64,000 bases of DNA, from NCBI RefSeq assembly GCF_008698235.1, contig NZ_PEBH01000007.1, positions 1 to 64,000 on the forward strand, given 5' to 3'. Each line of letters opens with the position of its first letter. Position 1 is the stretch's first letter. Below the pieces are notes generated by a model. It was given only the letters and a program-made list of their open reading frames with translations, searched no databases and was not told the DNA's origin. This document shows, one piece after another, positions 19,676 through 28,288 of this stretch. Position numbers and translations under genes: made by a program. Source of the DNA: Bifidobacterium rousetti. Lineage in GTDB: Bacteria > Actinomycetota > Actinomycetes > Actinomycetales > Bifidobacteriaceae.

Positions 19676-19913
19676 AGCCGCGATTCTAGCGGGGACGCGC
19701 CGGCGCCGGGGTCGGGTGCCCATTCGTCGGGCCGACGACCGGGCGGGAGGCATCGCACGGGAATCGCACGGGATCGGACGGGAATCGCACGGACGCGAGC
19801 GGGAGCGTCCGGCTCGCGGAAGGCGTCCACGGATGCGTTCGAGGACCGGTCAGTGAGATACCACGGACGAATGCATGGCGATGTGCGAGTATGGGAAGCC
19901 GAAAGGGAGGAAC

Positions 19914-20855
19914 ATGCCAGGTCTATTGAGCGCGATGCAGGGATTCTGCGTCATCGGCATCGTCATCTTCGTGGGGTATATCGCGGCGCGTATGCGCATC
20001 GGCGGGCCGAGCGCGCAGATGGTGCTGAACCGGTTCTCGTTCTTCGTGTCGAGTCCGTGCCTGATGTTCGCGATCCTCTCCAAGGAGCCGATCTTCGACA
20101 TCTTCCACCCGTCGATCATCGTCGCGTTCCTGTCCGCGATGCTCGTCGGCGTGGTGTTCCTCGTGCTCAACCGCATGTTCTTCCACATGAACGCGGCCGA
20201 CGCGACGATCGGCGCGCTCAACTCGCTGTATCTGAACTCGAACAACATCGGTCTGCCGATCGCCACGTACATCCTCGGCAACGGCGCGCTGGTCGCCCCG
20301 ATCCTGGTGATGCAACAGGCGCTGTTCACGCCGATCGGCCTGACCTCGCTGGACGTGTTCACCAAGGGCAAGGTGTCCGTCAAGGAGATCGCGAAGCAGC
20401 CGCTGCATCAGCCGCTGCTCATCGGCTCGCTGCTGGGCATCGCGCTGTCGGCGGTGAACGCGAAGACCGGATGGTTCATCCCGAACTACCTGTACGACCC
20501 GATCAACATGATCGGCGAGTCGGCCGTCCCGATGATCCTCATGGCGTTCGGCATGTCGCTGCACGGCACGAAGCCGCTGCAGCAGAAGGGCGATCGTCCG
20601 GCGATCTTCACGGTCGCGATCCTCAAGAACATCGTGATGCCGGTCATCGCGTTCCTGCTCGCCTACTTCATGATGGGATTCCGCGGCCCGGAGCTGTACG
20701 CGTGCGTGGTGCTCGCGGCGCTCCCGACCGGTCAGAACGTGTACAACTACGCGGCCCGCTACAACGTAGGATTGACGTTCGCGCGCGACGGCATCCTCAT
20801 CTCGACGATGACGAGCCCAGTGTTCATCGCGATCATCGCGTTCCTGCTGAGCTGA
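19914..20855 (+). CDS. AEC family (auxin efflux carrier-type) transporter
   Basis: 313 residues from the ATG at 19914, preceded by GGGAGG. About ten membrane segments in two five-helix halves, separated by a hydrophilic stretch near residues 140-160. Typical AEC features are the N-terminal GYIAARMRIGG, SLYLNSNNIGLPIA and the C-terminal ALPTGQNVYNYAARY. Members export or import organic acids and related anions; the substrate here is unknown. It stands alone between dapE (divergent) and a repeat region. Confidence 0.85.
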   Translation: MPGLLSAMQGFCVIGIVIFVGYIAARMRIGGPSAQMVLNRFSFFVSSPCLMFAILSKEPIFDIFHPSIIVAFLSAMLVGVVFLVLNRMFFHMNAADATIGALNSLYLNSNNIGLPIATYILGNGALVAPILVMQQALFTPIGLTSLDVFTKGKVSVKEIAKQPLHQPLLIGSLLGIALSAVNAKTGWFIPNYLYDPINMIGESAVPMILMAFGMSLHGTKPLQQKGDRPAIFTVAILKNIVMPVIAFLLAYFMMGFRGPELYACVVLAALPTGQNVYNYAARYNVGLTFARDGILISTMTSPVFIAIIAFLLS

Positions 20856-21005
20856 AGTGAGCTGAGGTGAGGTGAGACGAGGTGGACTGGGCTGAGGTGA
20901 GCTGAGGCGAGCTGAGGCGAGCTGAGGCGAGGTCACCCTGAGCTGAGACGAGCTGAGACGAGGTGAACTGAGCTGAGGTCGCCCTGAGCCTTCGAAACGA
21001 GGATT
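20856..21005. repeat. Degenerate 10-bp minisatellite
   Basis: Repeats of about ten bases on the pattern GAGCTGAGGC/GAGCTGAGAC run from the stop of the transporter gene to 21000. No coding potential. It abuts the three-hairpin element at 21008. Confidence 0.75.
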
Positions 21006-21007
21006 CG

Positions 21008-21177
21008 GCGCAACAATTTCCCGAAATCATCCCCGACTTCCTGAATTTGTTGCGCTGACTGCGAGTAAGCGCAACAAATTCCCGAGATCAAGGGGGACTT
21101 CCCGAATTTGTTGCGCTTACCGCGGCTCAGCGCAACAAATTCGGGAAATGGCCGTTTTCCTCGGGAAATTGTTGCGC
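21008..21177. repeat. 170-bp three-hairpin element, copy 1
   Basis: Three 48-nt palindromes (21008-21055, 21069-21116, 21130-21177) separated by two 13-nt spacers. Each begins GCGCAACAA and ends TTGTTGCGC, with an inner CCCGA- or CGGGA-type stem and a variable loop. A colinear copy of identical length and spacing is at 45647-45816, about 80% identical by eye. Confidence 0.85.
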
Positions 21178-21189
21178 TGGCGACCGCGT

Positions 21190-21370
21190 TGACGGCTACC
21201 GGCGGCTTCATCTCGGATACCGGCGGCTTCATCTCGGATACCGGAGGTCATGAAATACCGGAAGCCATGAGATACCGGCGGCCATGAGATGACAGCGGCA
21301 CGAAATGACCACGGCACGAAATGACCACGGCCGTGAGATGACAACGGCCATGAGATGACAGCGAACATAG
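21190..21370. repeat. Degenerate minisatellite right of the three-hairpin element
   Basis: Repeats of about 20 bases on the patterns GATACCGGCGGC and CATGAGATGACAACGGC. No coding signal. It ends shortly before the aldolase gene. Confidence 0.7.
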
Positions 21371-21399
21371 CGGACATCGACCGCCGGCGGCTGCGCGGC

Positions 21400-22296
21400 T
21401 CAGCTGTTGAGGATCTCCTGGATCGCGGCGTACTGGGCGTCGGTGAGCTGGACGGCGGGCTCGCGGATCAGCGTGGAAATCGGCAGCCCCTTGGCCTTGA
21501 CGGCGCCCTTGATCGCGGAGACGAACAGGTCGGACTGGTCGTAGAGCGCCATCAGGTGGCTGATGCGCTGCGCCGAACGGATCGCGGTGGCGTAGTCGCC
21601 CGCCTCGTACGCGGCGTGCAGGTTGGCGAAGGTCTCCGGCTCGACGTTGGTCATGCCGCAGATCACGCCGTCGCCGCCGGAGACGCGGTTGACGAGGTAG
21701 TACTCGTCGAATCCGGAGAACACGGCGAAACGCGGGTTGACGGCCTTGACCGCGCGGATCACCTTGCGCGTGTGGCTGATCGTGTCGACCGTATCCTTGA
21801 TGCCGACGATGTTCGGGTGTTCGGCGGCGAGCGAGGCGACGAGCTCCGGAGTCAGGTCGGAGCCGGTGCGCGGCGGGAAGTTGTAGAGGATCACCGGGAT
21901 GCCGACGGCCCCGGCGACCGCGCCGAAGTACGCCTTCGCGCCGCCCGCGGTGGGGCCGAAGTAGTACGGCGAGACGACGACGAGCGCGTCGACGCCGCTC
22001 TTCTCCGCGGCGCGCGAGAAGTCGAGCACCTTGTCGATGTTCGTGTCGCCCACGCCGGCGAACACCTTGATGCGTCCGGCGACGTGGCGGACGACGAAGT
22101 CGACGACCTCCTTCTTCACGTCGAGCGGGAAGGCGTAGAACTCGCCGATGCTGCCGAAGATGAGCACGCCGTCAATGCCCGCCTCGATGAGGTGGTCGAG
22201 GTGACGTCCCCAGTTCTCATAGTCGATGGAGCCGTCGTCCTTGGTGATGGTGATGGACGGGCAGATGATGCCCGAGAACACTGCGTTGCTTGCCAT
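21400..22296 (-). CDS. DapA/NanA-family aldolase, probable 2-keto-3-deoxy-L-fuconate aldolase
   Basis: 298 residues from MASNAVFSGIICPSITIT with AAAGGAA upstream. It is a class I aldolase of the dihydrodipicolinate synthase superfamily: Schiff-base lysine in NIVGIKD, catalytic tyrosine in VILYNFPPRTG, and GSIGEFYAF near residue 50. As the last gene of an L-fucose cluster it most likely splits 2-keto-3-deoxy-L-fuconate into pyruvate and L-lactaldehyde, as its bifidobacterial counterpart does, rather than acting in lysine synthesis. The substrate assignment is from context. Confidence 0.82.
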   Translation of the reverse strand: MASNAVFSGIICPSITITKDDGSIDYENWGRHLDHLIEAGIDGVLIFGSIGEFYAFPLDVKKEVVDFVVRHVAGRIKVFAGVGDTNIDKVLDFSRAAEKSGVDALVVVSPYYFGPTAGGAKAYFGAVAGAVGIPVILYNFPPRTGSDLTPELVASLAAEHPNIVGIKDTVDTISHTRKVIRAVKAVNPRFAVFSGFDEYYLVNRVSGGDGVICGMTNVEPETFANLHAAYEAGDYATAIRSAQRISHLMALYDQSDLFVSAIKGAVKAKGLPISTLIREPAVQLTDAQYAAIQEILNS

Positions 22297-22398
22297 GTGA
22301 TTCCTTTCTGTGTACATACAGTAATGGACTACCCCTCAGACCCGCTCTACGGGCCGTCTCCTCTGACAAGAGGCTCCAGAGGCAACCCCGACATGCGC

Positions 22399-22435
22399 CG
22401 AGGGGCGGCGGAACGCCGGTTCCAACCGCCCCTCG
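22399..22435. terminator. Hairpin between lactonase and aldolase genes
   Basis: 10-bp perfect arms CGAGGGGCGG/CCGCCCCTCG around a 17-nt loop in the 182-base gap. It could attenuate transcription into the aldolase gene or protect the upstream message. No T-tract. Confidence 0.5.
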
Positions 22436-22478
22436 ACACCGAATGCGTATAGACGTATAGGTAGTGAGTATAAATCGA

Positions 22479-23249
22479 TCACGCCTTGATGCCGTAGGCG
22501 CGGCGGGCGTTGTTCGCGAAGAAGTCCTCGTCCTCGCCGAACGTGTCCAGCATGAGCTGGAAGTGCTCGGCGAAGGTCGAGTTGAGCTCCACGACCGGCC
22601 AGTTGGAGCTGTACAGCACCTTCTTCGGGCCGAACGTGTCGCGCACGTACTTGACGATGTCCGGGTCGACCGGGTTGTCGCCGGAGACCTTGATGTAGGA
22701 GTTCGGCAGTTCGGCCAGGGAGGCGAGCGCGGCCTTCGTGTCGTCGTCGAGTCCCGGCGCGTTGCCGAGGTGGTCGACGATCAGCGTGAGCTGCGGCACC
22801 TGGGCGAACGCCTTGGCCATGTCGGGCAGTTCGGCGCCGCGGTTGCACAGCTCGAACGGCAGTCCCTTGCCGGCCATCGCCTCAAGCCCTTCGATGAACG
22901 AGGGTTCGAGGCAGCGGCCGCGCGGCTCGGAGTCGACATGCAACGGCTCGCGGATGCCGTCGGCGTTGATCGGCACGCGCATCCACGGGCTGACGCGCCC
23001 CTGCAGCATGCGCTTCAATATCTTCGGCGAGGGGTTCTCGGCCAGCAGCCGGTCCTCGAGCTCGTGGTCGGCCGCGTCGACCTCCACGTACACGCCGCCG
23101 AGGAAGTCGACGCCGAACTTCGCGTATTCGGCCTCGAGGTCCTCGACCGTGTACCGGTGCTGGAGGGTGGGCAGTCCGGCGAGCCACGGCAGGTCCTGCG
23201 CAGCCGGGTCCCAGATGTGGAAGTGCGAATCGATTACCGCAAGTGTCAT
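22479..23249 (-). CDS. Amidohydrolase-2 family lactonase, probable L-fuconolactonase
   Basis: 256 residues, TIM-barrel amidohydrolase. The N-terminal metal motif is DSHFHIWDP; further His/Asp positions are in VDHLGNAPG and SSNWPV. Members of this branch hydrolyse sugar lactones. Here it would convert L-fucono-lactone to L-fuconate between the dehydrogenase and the dehydratase of the same cluster. It starts one base after the permease stop, so translation is coupled. Confidence 0.82.
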   Translation of the reverse strand: MTLAVIDSHFHIWDPAAQDLPWLAGLPTLQHRYTVEDLEAEYAKFGVDFLGGVYVEVDAADHELEDRLLAENPSPKILKRMLQGRVSPWMRVPINADGIREPLHVDSEPRGRCLEPSFIEGLEAMAGKGLPFELCNRGAELPDMAKAFAQVPQLTLIVDHLGNAPGLDDDTKAALASLAELPNSYIKVSGDNPVDPDIVKYVRDTFGPKKVLYSSNWPVVELNSTFAEHFQLMLDTFGEDEDFFANNARRAYGIKA

Positions 23250-23250
23250 C

Positions 23251-24519
23251 TCACGCCTCCTTCAGGCCGATCTTGGAGCCCCAGAACGCGTACCATGCGA
23301 CGTACAGGAAGCCGGGCACGGTGACGAGCATCGCGATCTCGATGCCGGCGGCGTCCTGGATCACGCCGAGCAGCAGCGGGATGAGCGCGGCGCCGACGAT
23401 GCTCATGACGAGCGCCGAGGAACCGGTCTTCGCGGCGGAGCCCTTGATGCCCTTGAGCGTCAGGGAGAAGATCGTCGGGTAGCCGATCGAGATGAACAGG
23501 TAGGCGACGAGGAACGCGATGACCGACGCCTTGCCGAGTCCGAGGAACACGACGAACATGAGCACGGCGGAGATCGTCATGTACGTGCCGAGGATCTTGG
23601 CCGGATCGAACTTGGCCATGAGCGGCGTGGTCACGAATCGTCCGATCGTGAACAGCAGGGACAGCACGGAGAGCATCGTCGCGGCCATGCCGGCGGTGAT
23701 GCCGGCGCCCCAGTGCTTGAGCGCGTAGGCGGAGAAGACCGCCATGCCGGCGACCTGCAGGCCGATGAAGATGAACTCGGCGAGCACGCCCAGCGCGAAG
23801 TACGGGCGCTTGAGCAGGCCGAAGAACGACGAGTCGCCGGAGCCGGAGGCGCCGCCGGACGCGGCCTCCTCCTCGTCGCCCGGGGGCGTGGGCAGCTTGA
23901 ACAGCGCGAACACGGCGAGCACGACGACCAGCACGATGCCGATCACGATGTAGACCATGCGCGTGTCGCCGAGGAACTGCGTCTTCGCCGCCTCGAAGCC
24001 GGATTCGCCGGGGGCGATCGTGGTGCCGAAGATCTGGCCGAGGATCAGCGGGCCGACGATGTTGCCGACGCCATTGAAGCTCTGCGCCATGTTGAGTCGG
24101 AACGACTCGCCCTTCTCGTCGCCGAGCTTGGTGATGTACGGGTTGCAGTTGGTCTCCAGCGAGGCCGCGCCAAGCGCGATGACGAACATCGCGAACAGGA
24201 ACAGGCCGTAGCTGGCCATGTTGGTGGCCGGGATGACCACGAACGCGCCGAGCGCGAACAGGAACAGGCCGGAGATCACGCCGCCCTTGTAGCCGAATTT
24301 CCTCGCGATGAGGCCGGCGGGGATGGCCATCACGAAGTAGGCGCCGTAGTAGGCGACCTGCAGGAGCGCGGCCTCGGTGCTGCTCAACTCCATGTAGTTG
24401 GCGAACGGCGAGTTGAGCGCGTTCACCAGGTTCATCGTCAGTCCCCAGATGAAGAAGAGGGACGTGACCAGCACGATGGCGATCGTCGCCTTCGAGCCGG
24501 TGGTGTTCTTGGATGTCAT
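23251..24519 (-). CDS. fucP: MFS sugar permease, FucP type (L-fucose:H+ symporter)
   Basis: 422 residues with 12 membrane segments. The start MTSKNTTGSKATIAIVLVT is followed by FIWGLTMNLVNALN and ASLETNCNPYITKLG, features of the FucP/GluP branch. A central cytoplasmic loop (about residues 195-225) is rich in Glu, Gly and Ser. The longer open frame to 24909 reads through the intergenic gap and the downstream end of the dehydrogenase gene. Context with fuconate enzymes supports fucose as substrate. Confidence 0.87.
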   Translation of the reverse strand: MTSKNTTGSKATIAIVLVTSLFFIWGLTMNLVNALNSPFANYMELSSTEAALLQVAYYGAYFVMAIPAGLIARKFGYKGGVISGLFLFALGAFVVIPATNMASYGLFLFAMFVIALGAASLETNCNPYITKLGDEKGESFRLNMAQSFNGVGNIVGPLILGQIFGTTIAPGESGFEAAKTQFLGDTRMVYIVIGIVLVVVLAVFALFKLPTPPGDEEEAASGGASGSGDSSFFGLLKRPYFALGVLAEFIFIGLQVAGMAVFSAYALKHWGAGITAGMAATMLSVLSLLFTIGRFVTTPLMAKFDPAKILGTYMTISAVLMFVVFLGLGKASVIAFLVAYLFISIGYPTIFSLTLKGIKGSAAKTGSSALVMSIVGAALIPLLLGVIQDAAGIEIAMLVTVPGFLYVAWYAFWGSKIGLKEA

Positions 24520-24620
24520 CGTTGACCCCTTATGTACATGTATGTCCTGTGATTCATGATTCCGCCCGATCCGTCGAATCCGGGCGACCCGGCGGATCGG
24601 CGTTTCCGAAGTTCCGCCAC

Positions 24621-25412
24621 TCAGCTCAGGGCGCGGTCGAGGTGGACGTAGCCGCCGTCGACGAACACCCACTGGCCGGTGGTGTGGCTGGAGCGGTCGG
24701 ACAGGAGGAACGCGGCCTCGTTGCCGATCTCCTCGGGGGTGGTCATGCGGTGCTCCAGCGGGATCTTGTCGGTGATGAGCGACAGGCGCGCCTGCTGCGC
24801 CGCCTCGTCGCCGAAGGTCTTGATCCAGTTGGCGTACAGCGGGGTCCAGCATTCGGAGACGACGATCGCGTTGACGCGCACGCGGTCGGCGACCAGAGCG
24901 GCGGCCCACTCGCGGGTGAGGCCGAGGATCGCGCCCTTGGCGGCGGCGTAGGCGCTGGTCTTGCCCTGACCGGTCAGCGCGGTCTTCGAGGTGATGTTCA
25001 CGATCGAGCCGTGGCTCTCCTTGAGGTACGCGACGGCGGCGTGGACCAGCTCGTAGTAGTGGGTCAGGTTGCCGTGGATCGACTTCTCGAACTCCTCCCA
25101 GCTGGTGGTCTCAAGGTCCTTGTTGTCGTTCTTGCCCGCGTTGTTGACGATGCCGTCGATGTGGCCGTACTTCTTGTAGGTCTCCTCGACGATCGGGGCG
25201 ATCTTGTCGGTCTCGTTGAGGTCGAGCAGGTGGATGTCGTACGTCGTCGTGTACTGTTCGATGTCCTTCTTGAACTCCTCGAGCGCGTCGTCCGAGCGGT
25301 TGATGACCACCGGGATGGCGCCCTCCTGCGCCAGCTGCAGGGTGATGCCCTTGCCGATGCCCTTGAAGCCGCCGGTGATGATGATGACCTTGCCTTCGAG
25401 ATGCAGATCCAT
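24621..25412 (-). CDS. Short-chain dehydrogenase, probable L-fucose dehydrogenase
   Basis: 263 residues from MDLHLEGKVIIITGG, with AAGGAG five bases upstream; earlier in-frame ATGs lack a good site. Classical SDR features: TGGFKGIGKG nucleotide motif, NNAGKND, catalytic Ser in IVNITSK, YAAAKGA with catalytic Tyr and Lys, and a C-terminal GQWVFVDGGYVHLDR. In this cluster it should oxidise L-fucose to L-fucono-lactone with NAD(P)+, the first committed step. Specificity is inferred from neighbours. Confidence 0.83.
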   Translation of the reverse strand: MDLHLEGKVIIITGGFKGIGKGITLQLAQEGAIPVVINRSDDALEEFKKDIEQYTTTYDIHLLDLNETDKIAPIVEETYKKYGHIDGIVNNAGKNDNKDLETTSWEEFEKSIHGNLTHYYELVHAAVAYLKESHGSIVNITSKTALTGQGKTSAYAAAKGAILGLTREWAAALVADRVRVNAIVVSECWTPLYANWIKTFGDEAAQQARLSLITDKIPLEHRMTTPEEIGNEAAFLLSDRSSHTTGQWVFVDGGYVHLDRALS

Positions 25413-25634
25413 GGGAACTCCTTCGTCCATCCTTATTCTGCGTTTCATGGGGATTCATGAACGCCCGTCCGGGGCTGCGGCGCCCCGGACGGAGTTGTTG
25501 GTTGTTTGGCTGTGACTGTGTGATTGGTCTGTTCGGTTATGTTCAGTTATGGATATTCAGTTATCGATATTCAGTTATGGAGCATCGGTGTGCGGCACGG
25601 TCCGCGAGCGAGTCGCGAACGGCCCGCGGACGAC
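25413..25634. other. Gap between dehydratase and dehydrogenase genes
   Basis: 222 bases. It holds three near-identical 14-15-base direct repeats (ATATTCAGTTAT type, 25549-25580) and a GC-rich stretch beyond. No gene is seen. The gap is long for a tight operon, so a processing site or internal promoter is possible. Confidence 0.4.
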
Positions 25635-26918
25635 TCACGGGCGGTACAGGTACTTCTCCGCAGTCTCGAGCGTCATCTCGGTGCCGTTGCCCGGCGCGAG
25701 CGGCGCGACGTAGTTGCCGTTCCTGATCTCGGTCGGGTGAACGAAATGTTCGTGCTGATTGTCGACATATTCGATCATGCGACCGTCCATCGTGCCGGAG
25801 ACGGAAACGTAGTCGAACATCGCGAAGTGGCACACGGCCTCGCACAGGCCCACGCCGCCCGCGTGCGGGCAGACGGGCTTGTTGAACTTCTTCGCCATCA
25901 GGTATTCGAGGACGATCTCCTGCGGACCGGCGACGCGGGTGGCGTCGATCTGCATGATGCCGAACGCGTTGGCCTGCAGGTACTGCTTGTAGAGGATGCG
26001 GCTCTGCATCTGCTCGCCGGTGGCGACCGGGATCGGGTTGATCGCGCGGGCGATCGTCGCATGGCCGATCACGTCGTCCGGGCTGGTCGGCTCCTCGACC
26101 CACGCGAGGTCGAACTCGTGGAACCTGTTGATCCATTCGATGGCGGTGGGCACGTCCCACACCTGGTTCGCGTCGACGGCGAGGCGCACGTCCGGGCCGA
26201 TCGCCTCGCGCGCCTTGGCGAGGCGACGCAGATCGTCGTCGATGTTGTGGCCGACCTTGAGCTTGATCTGCTTGAACCCCTTGACTTCGGTCTCCTCCTT
26301 GGCGAGCGCGACCATCTTCTCGTCGGAGTAGCCGAGCCATCCGGCGGCGGTCGAGTAGCCGGGGTAGCCGACCTCCTTCAGGTGGGCGATGCGCTCGGCC
26401 TTGCCCTTCTGACCCTCCCGAAGGATCTCGATGGCCTCTCTGGGGGTCAGGGCGTCGGTCAGGTAGCGGAAGTCGAGCGTGGAGACGAGCTCCTCGGGTT
26501 CCATTTCGGACAGCAGCAGCCACAGCGGCTTGCCGGCGCGCTTGGACTTGATGTCCCACAGCGCGGAGAGCACGGCGCCGATGGCCATGTGCTCGACGCC
26601 CTTCTCGGGGCCGAGCCAGCGCAGCTGGGAGTCGTGGACGAACAGGTCCCACGCGATGCGCATGTTGTCGAGCAGCTCCTCCACGTTGCGGCCGATCAGC
26701 ACCTGCGACATCGATTCGATGGCCTTGCACACCACGTCGTTGCCACGTCCGATGGTGAAAACGAAGCCGACGCCCTTGATGCCGTCGTCGGCGGAGGTGG
26801 AGATCTCGACGTACGCGGAGGAATAGTCCGGGTCCGGGTTCATCGCGTCCGAGCCGGACAGGGTGGTCGATGTGGGGAACCGGAAATCGTAGGTCTTGAC
26901 TTGGGTGATCGTGCTCAT
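25635..26918 (-). CDS. L-fuconate dehydratase (enolase superfamily)
   Basis: 427 residues from MSTITQVKTYDFRFPTS. Mandelate-racemase-type barrel: catalytic lysine in IKLKVGHN, metal ligands in AVDANQVW, WVEEPT and ATGEQ, general-base His in CPHAGGVGL. These and MQIDATRVAGPQE match the fuconate dehydratase/ENOSF1 branch. It removes water from L-fuconate to give 2-keto-3-deoxy-L-fuconate. First gene of the cluster, behind a strong promoter and divergent from a LacI regulator. Confidence 0.9.
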   Translation of the reverse strand: MSTITQVKTYDFRFPTSTTLSGSDAMNPDPDYSSAYVEISTSADDGIKGVGFVFTIGRGNDVVCKAIESMSQVLIGRNVEELLDNMRIAWDLFVHDSQLRWLGPEKGVEHMAIGAVLSALWDIKSKRAGKPLWLLLSEMEPEELVSTLDFRYLTDALTPREAIEILREGQKGKAERIAHLKEVGYPGYSTAAGWLGYSDEKMVALAKEETEVKGFKQIKLKVGHNIDDDLRRLAKAREAIGPDVRLAVDANQVWDVPTAIEWINRFHEFDLAWVEEPTSPDDVIGHATIARAINPIPVATGEQMQSRILYKQYLQANAFGIMQIDATRVAGPQEIVLEYLMAKKFNKPVCPHAGGVGLCEAVCHFAMFDYVSVSGTMDGRMIEYVDNQHEHFVHPTEIRNGNYVAPLAPGNGTEMTLETAEKYLYRP

Positions 26919-26960
26919 GACTGTTGTGGCTCCTTTGCCTTGCGTGATGCAGTGGTTCTC

Positions 26961-26989
26961 AGCATAGTCGCCGACCAAGAAAAATGCAA
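26961..26989 (-). promoter_or_regulatory. Promoter of the fucose cluster with overlapping pseudo-palindrome
   Basis: On the minus strand TTGCAT (26984-26989) and TATGCT (26961-26966) are 17 nt apart, near consensus. ATGCGTTGCAT overlaps the -35 box and is a pseudo-palindrome with a central CG-type step like LacI-family operators, so it is a candidate repressor site. The A/T-rich stretch just upstream (27000-27030) may raise activity. Confidence 0.7.
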
Positions 26990-27149
26990 CGCATATCACG
27001 AAATTTTTCCTCCGATTTTTATCGATTTGGGGGAAACGGCGAAAAACCGCGAACCGTTGCGCCATAATGAGGAAGAGGAGAAAACCTGCCGAGCCCGAGG
27101 ATGACGGCATCGCATCATGGGCGCGGCGTCGACGATCGAACACGACTAC

Positions 27150-27172
27150 CGTATGCGGACCTACCGCATACG
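27150..27172. promoter_or_regulatory. Perfect palindrome upstream of the LacI gene
   Basis: CGTATGCGG (27150-27158) and CCGCATACG (27164-27172) flank a 5-base spacer, 28 bases before the LacI start. It could be an operator for autoregulation or a leader hairpin. Confidence 0.5.
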
Positions 27173-27199
27173 ATGAACGATATGAACAAGGAGGGAATC

Positions 27200-28285
27200 A
27201 TGGACAACGACGCCCGGAACGACTCCCCCGCACACAGCACCGGCGAGCACGACTCGCAAAGGCTCAAGGTCGGCGATCTGGCGCGCCTCGCCGGCGTGTC
27301 CGCATCGACTGTATCCAAGGTGATCAACGGCCGAGCCGGAGTCTCCGACGAGACCCGGCGCCGGGTCGAGCGGCTGCTGAGCGAGCACGGCTATTCGAGG
27401 CCGCTGGTGAGCACGAAGCTCTCCCCGACCATCGAGCTGGTCGTCGAGTACATCGAGCACAACGGCACGATGGAGCTCATCAAGCACGCCTCGTACTGGG
27501 CGCAGCAGGCGGGCCTCGCGATCACCGTGACGCAGACGAATCACGGCGAGGCCACCGAGGAATGTTTCCGAGGGATCATCGACCGCAATCCGCAGGGTGT
27601 GATCATGCAGCAGATGGGCGGGCTCACCACCCACGCGAAATCGTTGCTCCGGTCACGGGATATTCCGGTCGTCGTCATCGATCCGATCGATGCGATCGAC
27701 ATGGACGTGATGAGCGTGACCATCGACAACTGGACCGCCGGTTATCAGGCCGGACGGCATCTGATCGCGCTCGGACACCGCCGCATCGCCGTGATCCGGG
27801 GGCCGAGCGGCGCGCAGAGCGGCCTTGCGCGCTACAGCGGGTTTCAGGCGGCGCTCGCGCAGTCGGGCGTCGAGCTGCCGGACGGATACGTCAGGCAGGG
27901 CGACTACTTCCCCGCCGAGACCAGCTACCGGTCGGCGTGCGAGCTGATGGAGCTGGGCGACGCCGGCGCCCCGGACGGCGCCCTGCCCCGCCCCACCGCG
28001 ATCTTCTGCTGCAACGACCTGTCCGCGGTGAGCGCCTACCGCGCCGCACGCGAGCACGGACTGTACCTGCCCGACGACCTGTCGGTGATGGGCTTCGACG
28101 ACATCTTCCCCGCCGAATACCTGACGCCGTCGCTGACCAGCGTCCACCAGCCGTTCAGCGAGATCGCCCAGCGCGCGGTCAGGATGATCGTCGACGTGCG
28201 TGAGGGACACGAGACCGACCCGCATGTGATCCTGCCGACCCGCGTGGTGCAGCGCGAAAGCACGGTGCCGCCCCGCGGGCGCTGA
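27200..28285 (+). CDS. LacI family transcriptional regulator, probable regulator of the fucose cluster
   Basis: 361 residues from MDNDARNDSPAH with AAGGAGGG upstream. A ~20-residue acidic N-terminus precedes the HTH (KVGDLARLAGVSASTVSKVI, then NGRAGVSDETRRRVERLL). The effector domain ends with CCNDLSAVSAYRAAREHG, LSVMGFDDIFPAEYLTPSLT and QRAVRMI, the LacI pattern. It is divergent from the fuconate dehydratase gene and probably represses both units. Three bases separate its stop from the convergent Maf-NUDIX gene. Confidence 0.88.
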   Translation: MDNDARNDSPAHSTGEHDSQRLKVGDLARLAGVSASTVSKVINGRAGVSDETRRRVERLLSEHGYSRPLVSTKLSPTIELVVEYIEHNGTMELIKHASYWAQQAGLAITVTQTNHGEATEECFRGIIDRNPQGVIMQQMGGLTTHAKSLLRSRDIPVVVIDPIDAIDMDVMSVTIDNWTAGYQAGRHLIALGHRRIAVIRGPSGAQSGLARYSGFQAALAQSGVELPDGYVRQGDYFPAETSYRSACELMELGDAGAPDGALPRPTAIFCCNDLSAVSAYRAAREHGLYLPDDLSVMGFDDIFPAEYLTPSLTSVHQPFSEIAQRAVRMIVDVREGHETDPHVILPTRVVQRESTVPPRGR

Positions 28286-28288
28286 ACA

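Noticed and set aside
18770..20860. 696-residue open frame on the + strand
   Set aside because: Runs antisense to dapE, then in another frame through the AEC transporter; codon pattern is not that of a gene.
21400..22296. Calling this gene dapA
   Set aside because: Family is right, but its place in the fucose cluster, away from dapB or lysine genes, favours the sugar-acid aldolase role.
23251..24909. Longer fucP start at 24909
   Set aside because: It would read through the gap and overlap the dehydrogenase gene; FucP-type sequence starts at 24519.
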